A stretch of 64,000 nucleotides of DNA, taken from Candidatus Obscuribacterales bacterium. GTDB lineage: Bacteria; Cyanobacteriota; Vampirovibrionia; Obscuribacterales; Obscuribacteraceae. The notes below the pieces were generated by a model that worked only from the letters and a program-made list of their open reading frames with translations, was not told where the DNA came from and ran no database searches. The first letter of the stretch is position 1; each line of letters starts with the position of its first letter. This document shows positions 20,740-30,648 of the stretch, one piece after another. Both the position numbers and the translations under genes were made by a program. The stretch spans positions 217,367 to 281,366 of the forward strand of contig JAGVKG010000029.1 in NCBI GenBank assembly GCA_020050685.1, written 5' to 3'.

Positions 20740-23700
20740 CTAATGCGATAACGTCAAAAGTTCATCGGCGATTTCTTGTTCGTCGCACTCACCTGTATCT
20801 ACAAGTAGTTCGCCTTGAGCTGAGCCGTTACTATCGGAATGAGTGAAGCTGATATTCTTTGCTTCGATTTGCACTGCGCCTTGAATTTGGATTGCCGTAG
20901 CGGGAGCCTTGCCTGCGTCGAAAATAATATTTCTGCCTTGAGCAGTAAGAAGATTGTCCGGTGCTTGTGTAGTGATACCATTCTTGCCGTAGAAAATGTT
21001 TCCGCCGGCCGTAATTGTCGTTTGAATATTGCCAGGTGCATTGCCTGGAATTGGTTTTGATGGAACCGAACCAATAACGATATTCACATTTCCTAAACCA
21101 GTTGTTGCAGATGATGCTTGAAGCATTGCCGCATTACCAATCGTGATTGTCGGATTGGTGCTGGAAGTATTCCGAATTGTCAGCGTACCGTTAACGGCCG
21201 ATACAGTCTGGTTGGCATTGACCGTGAGCGCACCAGCGGAGGCTACAAGATTTATGGAACCGTTTTCTGTACTGAGATTGTTGACTGTCAACGCACCTTT
21301 GTTGGAAACATTCATGGTGCCACCACTTTCGGACGCTAACATGGTAAGTGCACCAGTGTTGCTAATTGCCGTGACTCCGGCACCTGTGGTGTGTGAATCG
21401 ATTGTCCCATTGATGTTGGTAATAATTGGTTTGGCAAGTGCGCCGACATTACCCGTCGTACTCGATAGCACCAAACTGGACCCAACGATCAGCCCATAAG
21501 TCGATGCCACAATACTGCCAGAACCGTCAGCAGTAATTGCGACACTGCTCGCCGCGCTTCCGATGGGACCAGCAAGATAGATGGATCCATTTGATCCGGC
21601 GTTCGTACTAAAGCTAATTGTCGGAGCGTTTATCGGCCCTGGTTTCAACAGGACTAGATTGCCGGTCGCTCGAATATTCAAAGTGCCACCAGCTACCGCC
21701 TTAACGACGGACAATGTGTAGGCTGGCAATGAGCCATCTGCCCCGTTCATGTAAACATCACCTGTGGTATCAACAGATAATTTCGACGCGGTTGTTTGCA
21801 ATGGCGTAGCCAAGGCACCCAAGTCTCCTGACCCGCTGGCTAAGGTCACGACTGCACCATTTATTACCTTGCCGTTTGCTTGTGTTATCGCACCGGTTCC
21901 ATTGGCGGAAAGAGTTGTCTTGCCACCTACCATGCCAACATTGTTCAACAAATTAATATCACCATTGCTGCCATTCGTTTGAAGCACGAACGTACTTACA
22001 CCAACGATATCTACTCCAACATCGAGATCACCGTTATTCAACAATTGGAACGTTCCGCCGGATGCAGCAAGCAATTGAGCATCACCAGTGTTGGTGATGT
22101 ACACTTTGCCTTTTGTACCGGTGGTTACCGAGAGTTCTTCTGCTACTGTTTTAATTGGCAGCTTCGAGTCACCAATGCTACCCGAGCCGCTAGCGAGAGT
22201 GACGGTAGTACCTGTAATAGTATGCGCAATATTATTGACGGTGACCGAACCTGAACCTCCGGCCGTAATCGATACCGTGCCACCAGCCTGCCCGACATTT
22301 CCTCCCAACGAAATTTTAGATCCGCCTTGCAGCACAACTTCGTTAGCTACGATTGCACCAGTTGTTGTAAGCGATCCAGAGGTCACAACTTTGAAAGTTT
22401 CGCTTCCGGGCAGTGTCGCACCCGCGAGCACCATTGAGCCGGTATTGTTGATGAATATACTTCCTGTGCCAGCCAACGTAAGAGCAGTAGTTGCCAAATT
22501 CACCGAGGCACCGGAGGATCCGACATCACCGCTGCCACTTGTAATTGATACTGACTTGCCAGCGACAAGAGCACCAGGAGCAGTCGTGAACGTGCCTGCA
22601 CCACCGACGGTGCTAAACGTCATCAGTTGCGTGTTTTTGCCAATGCTTGTGCCGACTGCTATTCCACCTTGGTGATTCTTAACAGTCACATTACCGGCAG
22701 CCAAATTTCCTGATATCGTCAACACACTAGCATTGGTATCAAATTGAAAAATCGAAGATGCAGATGAGGCAGCCAACGTAACAGCACCAGTTCTTACATC
22801 GTTTATGAAAACATTTTTGCCTTTCGTTACAGCCGATACGCTAGCAGCATCCACCGTCAATGGCGAAAGAGCAGATGTACCCATATTGCCACTACCAGAA
22901 AGCAGCGACAGCGAGTTAGCAAAGACTGTACCGCCTGTCTGGGTGATCGCACCACTACCAAGCGCCTTGAGAGTGACGGAGCCTGATGACAATGCGGAAT
23001 TGAGATCCGCACCCAGTGTAATCGCAACATTTCCATTCAATCCACCAAGTGTCATCGTAGCTGCAGAAATGACACCTGATGTTGTCACTCCACCAGTGGT
23101 GAGAATCTGCAGTGTCGCACCAATTGTTGACGTACCAATATTCAGTACACCAACATTATTGACGAAAGCCGATCCGGATGTGTTGACAATCAAACTATTG
23201 CCAGCTGTATTAATTGGCAAAAGCAACGAACCAATATTTCCAGAGGTACTCGATAGTGCAATCGATAGTCCACTGATCTGCCCGTTTGCCGTGCGCACAA
23301 TAGAACCACTGCCACCGGCTGACACGGTCGCGGAATTGAAACCAAACAATCTGCCTGTCACATTAACACTGCCATTGTTTGTTGTTTCAACAGATAAATC
23401 AGTATTGCCGCCGATGATACCAGTAGCGGCGATATCTCCACCGACAGAAAGATTGAGTGCGCCATCACTGCGTAATTGTCCTGTGCCGGCAACCACGAGT
23501 ACTGGACCTGGCTGAGTGGAATTGATTGTCAGATTGCCCACGGAGCCACCAAGTGGGCCATTGATGAAGTACATATTGCCGCCGACAATTGCTTGTTGTG
23601 TCGTGCTTGTGTTTGTCAGTGAGACACTCACCAAATTAGTGTCATCGAAATTCATGAAAGCAACCGTCACACCGGCTGGAATGTTTTGCGCAGATAAACC

Positions 23701-26700
23701 GACCAAAGTCGAATCATTGGGGAAGGTAATCGATCCACCAACTGCTTGTCCAAGACTATTGACGACAAGCACACCACCCAGTTCACCTTGTATTTGCAAA
23801 GTGCGCAACTCGGTGACTGTTGCCGGATCCGTAAGATCAAGACTAGAAATAATTGGACCAGTATTGCCACCGATCAAGACACTGCCAGCTAAATGAATTG
23901 CCGAACTCGAAAGCGATCCCGTATCGAATACGACTTGCGATGACACTGCCACCACAACGTTAGTTGGACCAGCAGCACTAATGCCATTGTCTCCAAAGAA
24001 AACTTGTCCGCCGTTTGCGGTGGCGACAGATACTTGAGCATGCGTAGGTCCTTCTGCCGGTGTAACTGGAAGATCACCAATCAAAATGTGCATGTCGTTT
24101 TGCGGAGCCAATAGTAACGAATTGGCACCAACAGTGATTGAACCAGTACTCGTATCTTTGTTTGCAAGTTTCAGTGTGCCACCAAGTGCCTTAAGCGTGG
24201 ACCCGGCATTCACAGTTAACGCAACATTGCTTGCACCTGGACCATTGCCGGCAACGACATGAAGATTTCCGGCAGTCGTGTTTATCGATCCAAGTACCAG
24301 GTTATTTATTGCGCTAGTCACACTAAATGAAGCAGCGTTGCCGAAAAGAGATCCAGTAATTGATTTGAATGAAACATTTACTTGTCCTGTTCCGGCATTG
24401 AATTTGACTTGGGAGCCGGCACCTAGAGCTGATAATGTGCCATTGCCAGAACTAACTGTAGAAACATTTCCAGCACTTGTGTCGTTGAAAAGAATATGAC
24501 CGGCTGATGCGGTAATTGATGATGACGCACCGAATGTCAGACTCAAGGCGTTGCTTACACCTGTTCCTTGAATGTTGATGTGGCCACCAGCATTTGTAAT
24601 CGTGCCATTGAGCACAAGGGTCGGAGTCGAAATGGTCGCTGTACCGGCCACATCACTGATCTGCAATGTACCGTGAATGGTGGCACTTGTTGTATAAGGC
24701 AAGTTATTAACCCTATCAACCAAAGTAACGCTGGCAGGAAGAACTAGCGTTGAGAAACCACCGCCAGGAATATTGCCCTGCGAAACTGAAATTGTTCCAC
24801 CCATAGCCGCACCTTGCGCACTCAATGTGACACCTTGATTGCCTGTCGCCAACTTCTGAATAATTGCTACCAATTCAGCAGGTGTTACATTGTCACCATC
24901 TTCATAAGGCACATTTGGCTGACCTTGCTTATCGATAAAAACAGTTGTACTGCCGCCACCGGCTGGCGAAAATGTTCCACTTGCGACAGTACCCGACATT
25001 TGATTTCCATTGATGTCGATTGCACCAGCTTGAGGTCCTGCAGCAATTGCACCGAAAGTGTGACTGCCCGCACCACTTGCTCCGACTGTAAATGATCCAG
25101 ACAATACTAAAGGGATGTTTGCATTTGTGCTGGTGTAATCAGCATTTACATTATATTGAACGACCGTCGCCGCACCACTTATTGTCACAGATCCACCAGA
25201 GCCAAGAGCTAAAAGTGATGCATTGCCAAATGTGGACGCGATCGTATACGGCGCCCAAAAGTCATTGGCATCACTTGCCACAATAATAGTTTGACCATCC
25301 AAAACTATTGATCCACCTGCCCCACCGGCACCACCGGAAACAAGTCCGTCTTGATCAGATGCACCTGCTGATCCAAGAGCACCACCAGCGCCACCAACAT
25401 CTCCACCTGACGCAGCTCCGCCCCCACCGCCTCCGCCACCTAGTGCACCGGCTATACCACCGGCACCCACAGAACCGGCTGCTCCCGTTGAGCTGTTCAT
25501 CCAGTAATCAGGAAATGTGTTTGAGTTCCCTCCAAATCCGCGAACTTGACCGCCACCACCACCACCGCCTCCTGCGGATCCACTGCCCTTGCCACCACCG
25601 CCGGCAAGTCCCAGCGACGCACCACCGCCTCCGCCACCGGCACTAGCAGAATCTTTACCGCCGGCTCCACCGCCGCCTCCTCCTGAGGCTGAAAGATAAT
25701 AGTCCACAGAAATCGTACGGGCATTAAGGTCAATGGATCCGCCATCACCACCTTCACCACCAACGCCGCCGGCACTTCCGCCGGCACCGCCCGCGCCACC
25801 ACCACCACCTGCCTCTATTGCAGTAACTTCGATGGTGCCTGATAAAGCCGTCAATATTACATCTCCACCGTTGCCACCATCACCACCTTCAGCATTTCCG
25901 ATTAAGGCTGATCCGCCATTTCCTCCTGCAGCAGAGATGGCGATACATGGTGAACATGGTCCTCCCGGAAGAATTGAAATACCGCCGTTTGTCGATGTTA
26001 TTGAAACATCACCAGCATGTCCGGCATTGAAGGCAATTGAATCCGATCCGCCAGCGCCACCAAATGTCTGAATGTTGAATACATTGACATTGCTTCCAGC
26101 ATTAATCGTCACATTGCCACCATTGGCACCGTTACCACCAAGGGCGGATCTGATACCATTCAAACCATTTGCCATAATCGCGCCAGCGACATTTACTTCG
26201 TTTCCTGCCGTCAGCGTCACATCTCCGTTACCAGATTTGATGCTCACGGGTATCGTCATTCTATTGTGCGAGATCGAACCAATAGCATTTTCCAATGGGG
26301 TATTTGGGGTATTCGGAGGATTGACAGAAAGTACACCTGCTGCTCCACCAGATCCAGCATGAACTGGAATATCTAAATTGGGAGTAGAAGCTGGTGTCAC
26401 TGGTGCATCAGCAAATACCTCGGCAAAAAATATTGCCGTACCGACAGCAGCAAAGGCAATGCCGACATAATCATGATTGACCAAGTGATATCTATGATTA
26501 AACGGGCCTATAGGCTCATCCATCATTGCCTCATGATTCGAATCGAAAGCTTGTTTTGGTGTAAGTGTTCCACCCCAGGCGAGCCCTAAATTGTCATAGC
26601 AACAACCGGTCGAATTAGTGTTAATTCCAATTGCACTACCACGCACGGTCGCCCCAGCACTACGCAACTCATAGTGACCGTAATAACCTGTTGAGGCAAT

Positions 26701-28773
26701 GTATTCAATCTCGGCCTTTGCTAATTTCACCAACGTCGGATCAACAATCAAAGGAGAAATATCGAGCAACTCTCGGGTTGTATTAATCGTCTCCAAGGCT
26801 TCAGCAGCCGCTTCTATCTGCCACGGATCAAAAGCATCATTAAGCCCACTGCCAAGATTTCCGACCGCACCAATTTCAATTGATGTCGGTTGTAGTGTGC
26901 CGGCGCTGAATGCATTGGCACCAGTTTGGAAAGCCCCATTAAGAATCGTCGCACTGCTGGACATATTTGGCGTAGCAGCCGAGATGCTTATATCACCGCC
27001 AGACACACCAGCCTGACTTCCAGTCCTGGATGCGCTTGCAAAAATTGCCGGCAAAGTTATCGCCGCTGTACCACCAGGGTCGGCAGTAGCGCCTGCGATT
27101 ATCGTTACATTTCCATTTACTGCTCCGTTGAAATTTGGACCTGGTCCACCACCATAAGTATTGATACTACCAGTAGTACCAAGGTTTACCGTACCAGGCG
27201 TCAATAAGCTGCCAGATCCATTGCCAGAAAATGCCACCATTAATATGTCGCCACCATTGCCACCGGTTGAATTCCAGGCAAGCGTGCCATTCGTATTGAT
27301 TGAGGTCACTCCAGTCAAATCAATAGCACCACCAGTCGATGATCCGTGAGTGGTCAGTCCGGATTGTGAAATAGTCAGCGTGGTAGTGGTATCACCGTTG
27401 CCGGATGTGCCGCCAGTAATAACTGCGCCGGCAATAATCGTTAGCTTGCCACCATTTCCACCTAATAAATTCGTGGTATCGATTGTGCCACCAGTTACGA
27501 TAACATCACCTTTTGCAAGCAGCGCTAAGGCATTGCCACCAGTATTGGCAATATTAGCCAGAGTCAGAGTGCCGCCAGCATTGTAGTAAGTTGGATCACC
27601 GTTAACATTGAGATTACCAAATTTCAAATTGGAAGTGTCCGCACCAAACAGCGAATTGCTGGCATCAATATTGATCCAACCACTCACTTCACCAAGCTGG
27701 GCTTCCACCGCGCCCTTGCCAACATCAATATTCATTTCTAGCGATAAATAATCGCCACCGAGAAGATTCATCGTTGCGGACATGGAAGTAGCCGGCATGT
27801 TGAAATTAATATTTCCACTCAACGCCTGCATCATTCCGCCAGTACTATTGACCATCAAGGACGCAGCTGTTTGCGACTGCACATTCACGTTGCCATTCAC
27901 TGCCGCAATCAGGCCAGCATTATTTATTGAATTAGCAGAAAGGTTCACACTGTTAACAGCTTGCATGACTGCGGAACTCGTAGCACCAGAGAAATTTCCG
28001 CCAGCAGCATTGGTAATTGAATTGGCCGAAACAGTCAGATTACCGGAAGACATAATCGTGCCAGCGTTAACAAATTCATTTAGTGCAGTCAGACTCAAAT
28101 CCAATGGTGCGCCACTGCCACCATCGGCACCGCGGCTAGCAAAGCCACCGGACAAGCTGGAAGAAATCACACCTGTGGCGTTGTTGTAAATGTTCATGCC
28201 GGAAAGTGCGGCAACACCAACTTGGTTGTTCGACGAAAAAACAAAAAGATGTCCCGAGTTACTTAAATTGCCAGACAAGTCCAAGCTGCCAACTGAAGCA
28301 AAATCGCTAACCACGCGCACGCCTTGAGGAATGACTAAATTGGAAATGTCGCCGCCAAGCGTAGCTGTCGGCAGACACGCCGAAAGATTAACTCTGCCTG
28401 CCACTGCCTGTCCCAGATCATCAAGCCTGAGACTCTGACGACCGGTCATCAGCACTTGCTGCAAGGCCAAATTCTCTGCCGGGGTAAGCATGTCTTGCGG
28501 CGTGAGCTGCCGGAATCCCTCGCCCACGCGAATTGTCGCGGTTTGAAACGACCGCACCGACGCTGCCGAAACCGTGCGTTCTGTCGAACCCAAATCCAAA
28601 TTAAGCGCTTGAGCCGCCGCATTGCCTGCCGGATTAGCCGCCTGATTGGCCGCCCTCTCCGCTCGCGACTCCCAAGCCATGGCGCTTGGCGCCTGAAATT
28701 GCAGAGCAAAAAACACCAACATGAGCGCGTACGCCATGAGCCTATCTGCCATCGAATGGACACGCTTGTGCAT
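20740..28773 (-). CDS. 2677-residue giant exported beta-helix protein with embedded CAP domain
   Basis: The signal peptide is MADRLMAYALMLVFFALQFQAPSAMA after a short basic leader. Order of parts: opening module (LTPQDMLTPAENLALQQVL...LVIPQGV), beta-helix, CAP/SCP-like domain (about 26840-26400), very Gly-rich block (about 26180-25270), a second opening module (VTPAELVAIIQKLATG, near 24900), closing module (about 24190-23870), a third opening-like module (LDLTDPATVTELRTLQ, near 23840), long beta-helix, terminal closing module (about 21190-20830), and acidic tail LLVDTGECDEQE. The CAP part shows the family pattern INTTREL...LIVDPTLVKLAKAE...YGH...NLGLAWGG...FNHRYH. The protein therefore looks like several ancestral giants fused end to end. 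Probable cell-surface location; the ligand or target is unknown. No terminator or partner gene lies between it and recQ. Confidence 0.9.
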   Translation of the reverse strand: MHKRVHSMADRLMAYALMLVFFALQFQAPSAMAWESRAERAANQAANPAGNAAAQALNLDLGSTERTVSAASVRSFQTATIRVGEGFRQLTPQDMLTPAENLALQQVLMTGRQSLRLDDLGQAVAGRVNLSACLPTATLGGDISNLVIPQGVRVVSDFASVGSLDLSGNLSNSGHLFVFSSNNQVGVAALSGMNIYNNATGVISSSLSGGFASRGADGGSGAPLDLSLTALNEFVNAGTIMSSGNLTVSANSITNAAGGNFSGATSSAVMQAVNSVNLSANSINNAGLIAAVNGNVNVQSQTAASLMVNSTGGMMQALSGNINFNMPATSMSATMNLLGGDYLSLEMNIDVGKGAVEAQLGEVSGWINIDASNSLFGADTSNLKFGNLNVNGDPTYYNAGGTLTLANIANTGGNALALLAKGDVIVTGGTIDTTNLLGGNGGKLTIIAGAVITGGTSGNGDTTTTLTISQSGLTTHGSSTGGAIDLTGVTSINTNGTLAWNSTGGNGGDILMVAFSGNGSGSLLTPGTVNLGTTGSINTYGGGPGPNFNGAVNGNVTIIAGATADPGGTAAITLPAIFASASRTGSQAGVSGGDISISAATPNMSSSATILNGAFQTGANAFSAGTLQPTSIEIGAVGNLGSGLNDAFDPWQIEAAAEALETINTTRELLDISPLIVDPTLVKLAKAEIEYIASTGYYGHYELRSAGATVRGSAIGINTNSTGCCYDNLGLAWGGTLTPKQAFDSNHEAMMDEPIGPFNHRYHLVNHDYVGIAFAAVGTAIFFAEVFADAPVTPASTPNLDIPVHAGSGGAAGVLSVNPPNTPNTPLENAIGSISHNRMTIPVSIKSGNGDVTLTAGNEVNVAGAIMANGLNGIRSALGGNGANGGNVTINAGSNVNVFNIQTFGGAGGSDSIAFNAGHAGDVSITSTNGGISILPGGPCSPCIAISAAGGNGGSALIGNAEGGDGGNGGDVILTALSGTIEVTAIEAGGGGGAGGAGGSAGGVGGEGGDGGSIDLNARTISVDYYLSASGGGGGGAGGKDSASAGGGGGGASLGLAGGGGKGSGSAGGGGGGGGQVRGFGGNSNTFPDYWMNSSTGAAGSVGAGGIAGALGGGGGGGGAASGGDVGGAGGALGSAGASDQDGLVSGGAGGAGGSIVLDGQTIIVASDANDFWAPYTIASTFGNASLLALGSGGSVTISGAATVVQYNVNADYTSTNANIPLVLSGSFTVGASGAGSHTFGAIAAGPQAGAIDINGNQMSGTVASGTFSPAGGGSTTVFIDKQGQPNVPYEDGDNVTPAELVAIIQKLATGNQGVTLSAQGAAMGGTISVSQGNIPGGGFSTLVLPASVTLVDRVNNLPYTTSATIHGTLQISDVAGTATISTPTLVLNGTITNAGGHINIQGTGVSNALSLTFGASSSITASAGHILFNDTSAGNVSTVSSGNGTLSALGAGSQVKFNAGTGQVNVSFKSITGSLFGNAASFSVTSAINNLVLGSINTTAGNLHVVAGNGPGASNVALTVNAGSTLKALGGTLKLANKDTSTGSITVGANSLLLAPQNDMHILIGDLPVTPAEGPTHAQVSVATANGGQVFFGDNGISAAGPTNVVVAVSSQVVFDTGSLSSSAIHLAGSVLIGGNTGPIISSLDLTDPATVTELRTLQIQGELGGVLVVNSLGQAVGGSITFPNDSTLVGLSAQNIPAGVTVAFMNFDDTNLVSVSLTNTSTTQQAIVGGNMYFINGPLGGSVGNLTINSTQPGPVLVVAGTGQLRSDGALNLSVGGDIAATGIIGGNTDLSVETTNNGSVNVTGRLFGFNSATVSAGGSGSIVRTANGQISGLSIALSSTSGNIGSLLLPINTAGNSLIVNTSGSAFVNNVGVLNIGTSTIGATLQILTTGGVTTSGVISAATMTLGGLNGNVAITLGADLNSALSSGSVTLKALGSGAITQTGGTVFANSLSLLSGSGNMGTSALSPLTVDAASVSAVTKGKNVFINDVRTGAVTLAASSASSIFQFDTNASVLTISGNLAAGNVTVKNHQGGIAVGTSIGKNTQLMTFSTVGGAGTFTTAPGALVAGKSVSITSGSGDVGSSGASVNLATTALTLAGTGSIFINNTGSMVLAGATLPGSETFKVVTSGSLTTTGAIVANEVVLQGGSKISLGGNVGQAGGTVSITAGGSGSVTVNNIAHTITGTTVTLASGSGSIGDSKLPIKTVAEELSVTTGTKGKVYITNTGDAQLLAASGGTFQLLNNGDLDVGVDIVGVSTFVLQTNGSNGDINLLNNVGMVGGKTTLSANGTGAITQANGKVINGAVVTLASGSGDLGALATPLQTTASKLSVDTTGDVYMNGADGSLPAYTLSVVKAVAGGTLNIRATGNLVLLKPGPINAPTISFSTNAGSNGSIYLAGPIGSAASSVAITADGSGSIVASTYGLIVGSSLVLSSTTGNVGALAKPIITNINGTIDSHTTGAGVTAISNTGALTMLASESGGTMNVSNKGALTVNNLSTENGSINLVASAGALTVNANQTVSAVNGTLTIRNTSSTNPTITIGNAAMLQASSATTGLGNVNIVIGSVPSKPIPGNAPGNIQTTITAGGNIFYGKNGITTQAPDNLLTAQGRNIIFDAGKAPATAIQIQGAVQIEAKNISFTHSDSNGSAQGELLVDTGECDEQEIADELLTLSH

Positions 28774-29083
28774 CTCAGAGCAACCAATACCCTAGTGAAG
28801 GTCCGACACATCCAACCCATATCGCTCTATGTCAGATATTCCCCCACCGCCTCTTTAATAACCAGATTTATCTTCAAATAAAAATAAAACCTGCTCGTGC
28901 ATTAGGCGTCCTGCTGACCATCTCAGCCGGTATCGCTTGGCAGCCAAATTGACTAGCCAAGAAAAAAGGATCTAGTGGCATTTCTCAAGACTCTTTAGAT
29001 AACCGTAGATCACATGATCAAATTCCTCCGTCATTGGTGGACATAGTCTGACGGAGGAAAAGAATAAAAGTTGCGATTGATAT
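28774..29083. other. 310-bp intergenic region upstream of the giant CAP-containing gene
   Basis: I see no gene here. The right part holds an inverted repeat that probably terminates the DEAD-box helicase gene. The remainder is the leader of the leftward giant gene; I could not assign a convincing promoter. Confidence 0.5.
29023..29059 (-). terminator. Putative terminator of the DEAD-box helicase gene
   Basis: TTCCTCCGTCA (29023-29033) pairs perfectly with TGACGGAGGAA (29049-29059) around a 15-nt loop, 25 bp past the helicase stop codon. The T-run on the minus strand is short (AATTT), so efficiency is uncertain. Confidence 0.5.
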
Positions 29084-30259
29084 TTAACCTACGCGGCGAC
29101 GGCGCGGCTTAAATCTACGCTTGGTGACAACTTTGCCTTTTGGTTTGTAATCAGGATCTAGCTGCCGTCCGGTTACGCGTTCGATATCTCTGATCAAATA
29201 TCTTTGTTCTTCACTGACAAAGGATAATGCCACACCCGAGCGTCCAGCGCGACCCGTACGTCCGATACGGTGCACATAGTCTGCTGCTGAATCCGGAAGA
29301 TCGTAATTCACAACGTGGGTGATACTTGGAATATCCAATCCACGTGCGGCGATATCTGTAGCAACTAAAACAGAGAATTCACCATTGCGATAACGCTTCA
29401 ATGTTCTTTCACGTTGATTTTGCGAAATGTCGCTATGAATTTCTTCTGCTGAAACATTTGATGCACGCAATCTGCTTCTCACCTTCGATGCCTTACGGCG
29501 TGTTCTGGTGAAGATCAAGACAGATTCCATTTCTGTACCCTGGATCAACTCAAGCAACATTGCATCTTTGCCCATTTCACTCACGTGAATGATGCGCTGC
29601 TCAATGTCTTGTGGTTCGAGCTGTTTCGTGTTCACTCTGATAGTGGCTGGATTTCTCAAGTATTGTCTAGCTATGTCTTCCACACGTCTATCGATGGTGG
29701 CAGAGAACATTAGCGTCTGACGATCGCTGGAAATTCTTGAAATGATTTTGCGAACCTGGGGCATGAATCCCATGTCCAACATACGGTCTGCTTCATCTAA
29801 AATCAGAACCTCAACCATGGAAATATCAATGCTGCCTTGTTCCATGTGATCAAATAATCTGCCTGGTGTGGCAACAACAACATCAACACCACGTCGCAAA
29901 TCTTTTATCTGCTGACCATAACCAGTGCCACCATAAATGGCAGCTGAGCGTATGCGAGAGTTTTTGGAAAAGCGTTGGAACTGCGATTGTACTTGCAAGG
30001 CAAGCTCTCTCGTCGGTGCCAAGACCAAGCAGCGCGGATTCTTTACACCGTTATGTCCAGTGCGAAGCAGATTCTCAATTACCGGAACCGCGAATGCTGC
30101 CGTCTTGCCAGAACCTGTCTGAGCAGAGGCCATGATGTCTTGTCCGGCCAAAATGAGTGGAATAGTTTTCTGTTGAATTTCGGTCGGCTCTGCGTACTCA
30201 TTTTGTTCAAGCAAAACCAACATATTCTTGGACAAGCCAAGATCAGTAAATTGTGTCAA
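29084..30259 (-). CDS. DEAD-box ATP-dependent RNA helicase (RhlE/CshA type)
   Basis: A 391-residue RNA helicase that remodels RNA duplexes, for example in decay, ribosome assembly or cold response. Q-motif sequence FTDLGL...EPTEIQ is at the N-terminus; Walker A AQTGSGKT at 46-53; DEAD at 155-158; then FSAT, HRIGRTGRAGR and a short basic tail KRRFKPRRRR that could bind RNA. It has no long C-terminal extension, so it is a minimal-length member. The start is a TTG at 30259, chosen because AAGGG lies 8 nt upstream and this frame supplies the aromatic residue of the Q motif. The family does not allow a finer assignment from sequence alone. Confidence 0.95.
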   Translation of the reverse strand: MTQFTDLGLSKNMLVLLEQNEYAEPTEIQQKTIPLILAGQDIMASAQTGSGKTAAFAVPVIENLLRTGHNGVKNPRCLVLAPTRELALQVQSQFQRFSKNSRIRSAAIYGGTGYGQQIKDLRRGVDVVVATPGRLFDHMEQGSIDISMVEVLILDEADRMLDMGFMPQVRKIISRISSDRQTLMFSATIDRRVEDIARQYLRNPATIRVNTKQLEPQDIEQRIIHVSEMGKDAMLLELIQGTEMESVLIFTRTRRKASKVRSRLRASNVSAEEIHSDISQNQRERTLKRYRNGEFSVLVATDIAARGLDIPSITHVVNYDLPDSAADYVHRIGRTGRAGRSGVALSFVSEEQRYLIRDIERVTGRQLDPDYKPKGKVVTKRRFKPRRRRVG

Positions 30260-30648
30260 TTTTAAAACCCTTATGCTAATGGCTAAAAAGCCAGAGAAGT
30301 ATAGTCTCTAACAAGCGACTGAGACCCTTTACTCTGGAGAATTGCAAAGCCAAAAGAACAGCATACCGACGTAATATATATTATCTGTGTCTAACGTCGG
30401 GCTTATCAGATCAGCCTGAAGTATGGCAGGTATCCCAGAAGATGTCAATCAGACAATCGGGTGTTGTATAGAAAATTGGCGGTAATCTTCAGGCAGATGA
30501 GCATTCCATAATCTCGTATATCTGAACCGGCTAGCAAAACCGGACCCAATACAATTGCATTCGCAACAGTGCTCGGCCATTTCATTGGTATCATCGGCGG
30601 TGCCCTAAACCTCAGCAATATTCCAGCCATCTCACCAAACAGCGCAGA
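30260..30648. other. 389-bp intergenic region carrying a dispersed repeat
   Basis: No convincing gene is present. It contains copy 1 of the dispersed repeat (30396-30447). Between about 30510 and 30648 a plus-strand frame reads TGPNTIAFATVLGHF and onward like a membrane helix, but a stop lies close upstream and there is no start, so at most it is a gene remnant. Confidence 0.4.
30396..30447 (+). repeat. Dispersed intergenic repeat, copy 1
   Basis: This stretch begins GTCGGGCTTATCAGATC and matches 39507-39558 closely, with the first 17 bases identical and most of the next 35 the same. Both copies are intergenic, and each can form a small hairpin around a GGC-N6-CC core. Confidence 0.7.

Noticed and set aside
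22088..23515. Long open frames antisense to the 2677-residue giant
   Set aside because: Low-complexity Val/Pro/Ala/Thr translations typical of the reverse strand of Gly/Thr/Asn-rich genes; the same pattern recurs opposite every giant gene.
30445..30630. 61-residue minus-strand open frame between the KaiB-family and helicase genes
   Set aside because: No ribosome site, no recognisable domain, and it runs through the end of the dispersed repeat.
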